NCBI GenBank assembly: GCA_964476585.1
Contig: CAYZBF010000043.1
Location: 1-9,014 of the forward strand
DNA length: 9,014 bases
Source: CAYZBF01 sp964476585
Lineage (GTDB): Bacteria; Hydrothermota; UBA3072
Direction of reading: 5' to 3'
The notes under the pieces are model-generated. The model did not search any database. It was not told the DNA's origin and saw nothing but the letters and a program-made list of their open reading frames with translations. Of this stretch, positions 5,369 to 9,014 are shown piece by piece. The number at the start of each line of letters is the position of its first letter. Positions within the stretch are counted from its first letter, which is position 1. The position numbers and the translations under genes were made by a program.

Positions 5369-5710
5369 ATGGAAAAGAAATTTAAATATTTAAAGAAAAA
5401 AGAAAAGAAGATAATAGAAGCTTTTACTAAAGATATAAGAGAGCAATTTGGAGATTATATTTTGAGCATTCGATTGTTTGGCTCCAGATTAAGAGGTGAT
5501 TTTGAAAAATATTCGGATTTAGATATATTCATTCTTGTTAAGGAAAATAATGGGGTAAGGGATAAGATAAGTGATATAGCAGCCGATTACTTCCTTGAAT
5601 ATAATGTGCCTATTTCACCTGTGGTTTACAGTCTATTTGAATATAAAAAGAACAAGGAGTTAGGTTCCTTCTTCTTTGAAGAGGTAGAAAAGGAAGGTGT
5701 TCTTTTATGA
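5369..5710 (+). CDS. MNT-type minimal nucleotidyltransferase (antitoxin candidate)
   Basis: A 113-residue protein of the DNA polymerase beta-like nucleotidyltransferase superfamily. The signature is clear: GSRLRGDFEKYSDLDIFIL (38-56), with Gly38-Ser39 and the metal-binding Asp50 and Asp52. The third acidic residue expected in full enzymes is not obvious in the strand PISPVVYS (81-88), as in many minimal MNT proteins. In characterised MNT/HEPN pairs the MNT partner neutralises the HEPN toxin, in the best-studied case by adding AMP to it. The gene overlaps the HEPN gene by four bases (ATGA), so the two are translationally coupled. There is no Shine-Dalgarno site before ATG 5369; the start is supported by the promoter at 5331 and by the residues conserved just after it. 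It was probably acquired as a unit with its partner. Confidence 0.9.
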   Translation: MEKKFKYLKKKEKKIIEAFTKDIREQFGDYILSIRLFGSRLRGDFEKYSDLDIFILVKENNGVRDKISDIAADYFLEYNVPISPVVYSLFEYKKNKELGSFFFEEVEKEGVLL

Positions 5711-6102
5711 AAAAGAAAAATTTAGCTAATTATAGAATAAAAAGAGCAAAAGAAATACTGATTGAAGCAAAGGATACCTTCAACCAAAAGCACTATAAAC
5801 TTTCTATTAATAGAAGCTATTATGTAATGTTTACAGCAGCAAAAGCTCTACTATCCTTAAAAGATAAGGATTCAAGTAAGCATTCAGGGGTAATTTCCCT
5901 GTTTAACCAATTTATTGTCAAAAAAGGGTTATTTCAAAAAGAGATTAGTAAATACTTACCAATGGCGAAAGATATTAGAGAAGATACTGATTATGGTGAT
6001 TTTATTGAAATTACAAAAGAGGATGCAAAGATACAACTCGATAGATCAGAAGAATTTATAAAAGAAGCTGAAAAAACATTAAGCAAAATGCTTGAGAAGT
6101 GA
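5707..6102 (+). CDS. HEPN-domain protein, toxin candidate of the MNT/HEPN pair
   Basis: A 131-residue all-helical protein matching the HEPN family often written COG1895: INRSYYVMFTAAKALL (34-49), KHSGVISLF (58-66) and a C-terminal REDTDYGDF (91-99). The R-x4-6-H ribonuclease motif of HepT-type HEPN toxins is not present in that form; Arg91 is followed by Asp95-Tyr96 instead, a pattern common in this subfamily. Whether it cleaves RNA is therefore uncertain. The ATG overlaps the MNT stop codon and lies close behind GGAAGGTG inside the upstream gene. Terminator copy 5 follows 31 bases after the stop, so the pair makes up a complete expression unit. Confidence 0.88.
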   Translation: MKKKNLANYRIKRAKEILIEAKDTFNQKHYKLSINRSYYVMFTAAKALLSLKDKDSSKHSGVISLFNQFIVKKGLFQKEISKYLPMAKDIREDTDYGDFIEITKEDAKIQLDRSEEFIKEAEKTLSKMLEK

Positions 6103-6133
6103 AAGGATAAAATTTAATTAATTTTTGATAATA

Positions 6134-6156
6134 GGGGAGAGTAATCTCCCCTTTTT
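6134..6156 (+). terminator. Intrinsic terminator, module copy 5
   Basis: GGGGAGA-GTAA-TCTCCCC then TTTTT. The loop is GTAA rather than GCAA, which still fits the GNRA pattern. Ends the MNT/HEPN unit. Confidence 0.9.
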
Positions 6157-6157
6157 A

Positions 6158-6186
6158 TTGACAAATAAGGGATTTTGAGTTATTTT
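6158..6186 (+). promoter_or_regulatory. Sigma-70-type promoter, module copy 5
   Basis: TTGACA (6158-6163), 17-base spacer, TATTTT (6181-6186), then AAAAAGAGGTG (6190-6200). It drives the three-gene membrane cassette. The TTG at 6175 lies inside the spacer and would not be on the transcript. Confidence 0.68.
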
Positions 6187-6204
6187 TTTAAAAAGAGGTG
6201 TTAT

Positions 6205-6750
6205 ATAGAAAGAGAAAAAAATAAAAAAGTAAGCGATAAAGATTTAGAAAGATGGAAGTTATTTTATAACTTAACCAGAGAAGTCTACAACAGAGAAGAA
6301 AATAGATATGTAAGATTTGAAGATAAAGCTTTACATTGTCTAACCTCCTTTTCACTACTATTGGCTATTTATGGCTTTATGTGGAAACACATCTTAGATA
6401 ATATCTTCCCACCACAATGTTTTTTAGAAAATTTCTTATCTATATTTAGTGTGATCTTACTTGTATTATTTATACTTACCTGGATATGTACTTTTCGTAC
6501 ATTTAAAGTATCAACTAGAAAGATTATGCCCCTTGACGAGGATATGGTTGAATATATTGAGGATAAAAGAAGGAATCTTGCAAAATTATATAAAGACCTT
6601 GGAGAAATAAATAAAGAAGCTTATGAAGGTAATCGTGAAGGCACTGATAAAGAAGCAAAGATATTTAAACTTGGCTACAGAATGATATGTTTGTCTAGCT
6701 TTACACTTATTGTTTTTATAATTATATATGCTACTTATCTATGGTTTTAA
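6205..6750 (+). CDS. Three-helix membrane protein of unknown function, non-canonical start
   Basis: The frame is open from TTG 6175, but that codon lies within the module's promoter. The module places the start at 6205, four bases after GAGGTG, where the codon is ATA; no in-frame ATG occurs until within the first membrane segment. Either AUA is used, the start is lost, or the TTG is used on read-through RNA. From 6205 the protein has 181 residues: a charged N-terminal helix (REVYNREENRYVRFEDKA), membrane segments near residues 45-60, 76-97 and 158-180, and a charged cytoplasmic stretch between the second and third. This resembles small membrane effectors of the SLATT or Pycsar-TM type in layout, but no firm family match is made. 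It heads a three-gene unit. Confidence 0.75.
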   Translation: MEREKNKKVSDKDLERWKLFYNLTREVYNREENRYVRFEDKALHCLTSFSLLLAIYGFMWKHILDNIFPPQCFLENFLSIFSVILLVLFILTWICTFRTFKVSTRKIMPLDEDMVEYIEDKRRNLAKLYKDLGEINKEAYEGNREGTDKEAKIFKLGYRMICLSSFTLIVFIIIYATYLWF

Positions 6751-6794
6751 GACATTTTAATATTTTTCAAGTAAATAAAGTAGGAGGTATAAAT

Positions 6795-7001
6795 ATGCAG
6801 GATAACGATAACAATGTAGATTCTTCGGAAAACGAAGTAGATAAACCTGTAAAAAGACCTGACCCTGATGAAGTAGAAAAGGATAGAGATTTGGAAGGTA
6901 AAAACAAAAAAGTCGAACCCCCTAAGCCAAGGATAGTTGAACTCGGAGAAAACTATAATTCACAGAAGGAAAGCGAAGAAGATGAAATAGAAAAAGAATA
7001 G
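6795..7001 (+). CDS. Small, highly charged, probably disordered protein
   Basis: A 68-residue protein from ATG 6795, chosen because it follows GTAGGAGGTATAAAT; the open frame extends upstream but without a ribosome binding site. Nearly all residues are D, E, K, N, S or P (starts MQDNDNNVDSSENEVDKP, ends EEDEIEKE), with one hydrophobic patch PRIVELGENY near 44-53 that could be a short binding motif. No fold is expected on its own. It sits between two membrane-protein genes (44 bases after the first, 35 before the second), so a linker, inhibitor or assembly role with them is possible but unproven. Confidence 0.75.
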   Translation: MQDNDNNVDSSENEVDKPVKRPDPDEVEKDRDLEGKNKKVEPPKPRIVELGENYNSQKESEEDEIEKE

Positions 7002-7016
7002 AGATTAATTATTAAA

Positions 7017-7027
7017 ATAGGGGAGAG
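7017..7027 (+). repeat. Possible second module vestige
   Basis: ATAGGGGAGAG is identical to 6131-6141, the left arm of module copy 5, but the right arm, T-tract and promoter are missing. It now supplies the Shine-Dalgarno site for the gene at 7037. Only 11 bases match, so this is weaker than the vestige at 3945. Confidence 0.4.
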
Positions 7028-7036
7028 ATAAAAAAA

Positions 7037-7618
7037 ATGAATTTAGAGGCAAAATTAGAGGAATATAGACAACTTCAAGAAGCTATACGACAACTCAGAG
7101 TAAGACAGGACCGCGGTCTGTATTTTACATTTCTTATTTTTATAGGAGTTATTAGTATAGGATTCAAATGGCAATACTCTATTTTATACATGACCTCAAG
7201 TTTTATTCTCCTATATTTATGGTTAGATGAAATAAGAATATTTAATTCTATTATTAGGTTAGTGACATATATTGAAATTTTTATTGAGCAAGAAATAGAT
7301 GAGTTGAAAAATTTTACTATGAGTGGGAAACATCGTCTTCATACAAAAAAAGGGCTGAAATTATTACGAGCATTAGGAAGCGGACATGGTATAATACCCC
7401 TTTTGAGTTTTGTATTCTTTCTATTGGCTATTCCCTATAGGAATAATTTAATTCCTAATATGTCATGTTCGATATCAATAATTTTTTATTGTATTTATTT
7501 TCTTATCTTCATTATAAGTTTTGATTCTTTGTTAATCTGGTCTATTTATTCAACAAGTGAACGTAGGGATATAGAAAAGAAAGAATGGAAAAGAATAAAA
7601 AATTTAAAAAATGAATAG
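7037..7618 (+). CDS. Four-helix membrane protein of unknown function
   Basis: A 193-residue protein; ATG follows GGGGAGAGATAAAAAAA. A short N-terminal coiled-coil-like helix (LEEYRQLQEAIRQLRVRQDR) leads into two close membrane segments (about 28-43 and 46-63), a cytoplasmic helical stretch (about 64-116, with EIFIEQEIDELKNF and a basic KHRLHTKKG), two more segments (about 117-133 and 145-171) and a basic tail (ERRDIEKKEWKR). No known catalytic or transport motif is seen. It ends the cassette with the 3-TM and charged proteins, and all three lie between terminators 5 and 6. Together they may form one membrane complex. I do not recognise the family. Confidence 0.82.
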   Translation: MNLEAKLEEYRQLQEAIRQLRVRQDRGLYFTFLIFIGVISIGFKWQYSILYMTSSFILLYLWLDEIRIFNSIIRLVTYIEIFIEQEIDELKNFTMSGKHRLHTKKGLKLLRALGSGHGIIPLLSFVFFLLAIPYRNNLIPNMSCSISIIFYCIYFLIFIISFDSLLIWSIYSTSERRDIEKKEWKRIKNLKNE

Positions 7619-7671
7619 AAATAATCTGTACCTAAAAAGACCTAAAATATTCCAATAGGGAATGCCCGTAA

Positions 7672-7737
7672 CCTTTCCTTAATTTTAAAACAATTTTAGA
7701 AACAAAACTCCTATAAACTTTCTTTTGTCTTAGAAAA
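7672..7737 (+). repeat. Extended left flank of module copy 6
   Basis: Aligns with 5136-5200 at roughly 80 percent identity with one gap and leads straight into the terminator hairpin, as there. No gene is present between the 4-TM gene and the hairpin. Confidence 0.7.
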
Positions 7738-7760
7738 GGGGAGGGCAATCTCCCCTTTTT
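7738..7760 (+). terminator. Intrinsic terminator, module copy 6
   Basis: GGGGAGG-GCAA-TCTCCCC then TTTTT. The loop-closing pair is G-U instead of A-U, so pairing and the GNRA loop are both kept. Ends the membrane cassette. Confidence 0.9.
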
Positions 7761-7761
7761 A

Positions 7762-7789
7762 TTGACAAATGAGGGATTTGAGTTATTTT
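7762..7789 (+). promoter_or_regulatory. Sigma-70-type promoter, module copy 6
   Basis: TTGACA (7762-7767), 16-base spacer, TATTTT (7784-7789), then AAAAGGAGGTGTAT and ATG 7806. The predicted RNA begins about 10 bases before the start codon. This is the clearest copy in which terminator, promoter, Shine-Dalgarno site and start codon follow each other without spare sequence. Confidence 0.7.
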
Positions 7790-7805
7790 TGAAAAGGAGG
7801 TGTAT

Positions 7806-9014
7806 ATGTTTAAAATAATAAAGTATATATTCGTGTTATTAATCTTTATTGGATTCTTTCAATGTACAAACAATCCTTTTACACCTGATATACGAGAGTT
7901 GACTCCAGCTGAAAAAGGTTTAGTTGAAGCAGATAATAAGTTCGGACTGAAATTATTCAAGGAAGTAGTTTTTGAAGAAGAACCAGATACTAATATTTTC
8001 ATTTCCCCCTTGAGTGTCTCGATGGCATTGGGAATGACTTATAATGGTGCTGATGGTAGTACAGAGGAGGCAATGCGAGCAACTCTTGAACTCTCTGACC
8101 TGACACTTGAAGAGATTAATGAGTCCTATAAAAGTTTGATAGAATATTTAGTAGGATTGGATCCAGAAGTAGAATTTAATATTGCAAATTCAATATGGTA
8201 CCGTCAGGAATGGACATTTGAAGAGGATTTTCTTGACAGATGTGAAACATATTTTAATGCATTAGTAAGTGGATTGGATTTTAATGATCCAAATGCTAAA
8301 GACATAATAAATGCGTGGGTAAGTGAAAATACGAATGGAAAGATAGAAGAGATTGTGGATTATATAGATCCGCTTGATGTGATGTTTCTCATTAATGCTA
8401 TCTATTTTAATGGTACCTGGACATACAAATTTGATGAAAATTTGACACATGAAGACACATTTCACTTACTTGATGATTCACAAGTACTTTGTGAAATGAT
8501 GGAAGTTGAAGGTGATTTTCAATATTTTGAAAATTCTGATTTCCAAGCTATTGATTTACCATATGGTTATGAGTGTTTCAGTATGACCATTTTTCTTCCA
8601 CAACCGGATAAGAATATTGACTCTTTAATTTTAGAACTCAGTCAGGAGAACTGGAATCAATGGATAAATAATTTCTACATAAATAGTGTTAATTTGCAAT
8701 TCCCAAAATTCACTCTTGAATATGATATAAAATTGAACAATGTTTTATCAGCATTAGGAATGGGAATCGCTTTTAATCCTGGCTTAGCAGACTTTACAAA
8801 AATGTATAAAGACGGTGGTTTGTTTATCAGCAGGGTAAAACATAAAACATACATAAAGGTGGATGAAGAAGGAACCGAGGCTGCTGCAGCCACCTCTGTT
8901 GTAATGTCTTATACATCAGTAGGCGGTGGTGTTCTTCATATGCGCGTTGATAGACCATTTATATTCGCAATTCGAGAAAATCATTCAGGAACTATACTTT
9001 TTATAGGTAAGATT
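7806..9014 (+). CDS. Serpin (serine protease inhibitor), lipoprotein form, 3' partial
   Basis: The frame has 403 codons to the window edge with no stop, ending GTILFIGKI, so only a few residues are missing. Residues 1-20 are a signal peptide ending FFQC, with Cys20 the likely lipid anchor (Gln before Cys is unusual). Family landmarks follow in order: NIFISPLSVSMALGMTYNGA, INAIYFNGTW, LPYG...MTIFLP, and the reactive-loop hinge EEGTEAAAATS (354-364), which has the small residues needed for loop insertion. By standard spacing P1-P1' is about Thr370-Ser371, tentatively. It should therefore be a true inhibitor of serine or cysteine proteases, held on the cell envelope, probably against foreign or host proteases. 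It is the first gene of its unit, directly behind module copy 6. Confidence 0.93.
   Translation, partial: MFKIIKYIFVLLIFIGFFQCTNNPFTPDIRELTPAEKGLVEADNKFGLKLFKEVVFEEEPDTNIFISPLSVSMALGMTYNGADGSTEEAMRATLELSDLTLEEINESYKSLIEYLVGLDPEVEFNIANSIWYRQEWTFEEDFLDRCETYFNALVSGLDFNDPNAKDIINAWVSENTNGKIEEIVDYIDPLDVMFLINAIYFNGTWTYKFDENLTHEDTFHLLDDSQVLCEMMEVEGDFQYFENSDFQAIDLPYGYECFSMTIFLPQPDKNIDSLILELSQENWNQWINNFYINSVNLQFPKFTLEYDIKLNNVLSALGMGIAFNPGLADFTKMYKDGGLFISRVKHKTYIKVDEEGTEAAAATSVVMSYTSVGGGVLHMRVDRPFIFAIRENHSGTILFIGKI

Noticed and set aside
6741..6794. Upstream start (GTG/ATG-like frame at 6741) for the charged small protein
   Set aside because: It overlaps the end of the 3-TM gene and has no Shine-Dalgarno site, whereas ATG 6795 follows GGAGGT at proper spacing.
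7649..7663. ATTCC/GGAAT mini-hairpin after the 4-TM gene
   Set aside because: A five-base AT-rich stem without a T-tract; expected by chance, and the strong terminator follows at 7738.
134..7760. CRISPR array
   Set aside because: The repeats are 0.9-2 kb apart with genes between them, not short regular spacers.
5136..7800. Integron attC sites at the module repeats
   Set aside because: The cassette-like layout suggested it, but no RYYYAAC/GTTRRRY pair bounds the repeats, and the palindrome with its T-tract fits an intrinsic terminator.
8262..8893. Minus-strand frames within the serpin gene
   Set aside because: The plus-strand frame encodes an unmistakable serpin; these are shadows.

Overview
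The window is AT-rich DNA from a bacterium using the standard code with strong Shine-Dalgarno sites of the AAAGGAGG type. Two predicted lipoproteins point to a diderm, probably an uncultivated lineage; the sequence alone does not let me name the phylum. No rRNA, tRNA, CRISPR array, transposase or integrase gene is visible. Apart from one small minus-strand gene, every gene is on the plus strand.

The organising feature is a compact intergenic module seen six times (starting near 134, 1012, 3129, 5201, 6134 and 7738). Each copy is a GC-rich hairpin with a T-tract (an intrinsic terminator), followed one base later by TTGACA, a 16-17 base spacer, a TATTCT/TATTTT-like -10 and, in most copies, a Shine-Dalgarno site only a few bases on. 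The hairpin ends the previous transcription unit and the promoter starts the next one. The window therefore reads as a co-directional array of 'promoter-gene(s)-terminator' units of roughly 0.9-2 kb, each with unrelated accessory content.

Layout: (0) 2-112, the end of an unidentified CDS. (1) 134-1010, a short leader frame, then a small Ig-like lipoprotein (300-746). (2) 1012-3128, a broken leader frame, palindromic REP/MITE-like repeats, a trypsin-like protease without a signal peptide (1323-2330), a 46-codon minus-strand gene with its own promoter (2487-2627), and a cluster of REP-like hairpins. (3) 3129-5200, a winged-helix protein (3200-3934) and a RelA/SpoT-domain nucleotide pyrophosphokinase (3978-5099), joined by what looks like an internally deleted copy of the module. 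(4) 5201-6133, an MNT nucleotidyltransferase/HEPN pair with a near-leaderless promoter. (5) 6134-7737, a three-gene membrane cassette: a 3-TM protein, a small charged protein and a 4-TM protein. (6) 7738-end, a lipoprotein serpin with an inhibitory-type hinge, cut off by the window edge.

The content (toxin-antitoxin-like pair, RelA/SpoT-domain protein with a partner, multi-gene membrane cassette, protease, protease inhibitor) is typical of accessory or defence DNA. The most unusual points are the repeated terminator-promoter module with compensatory base changes and GNRA loops, its vestige inside an operon, and the two uncharacterised multi-gene cassettes (units 3 and 5).
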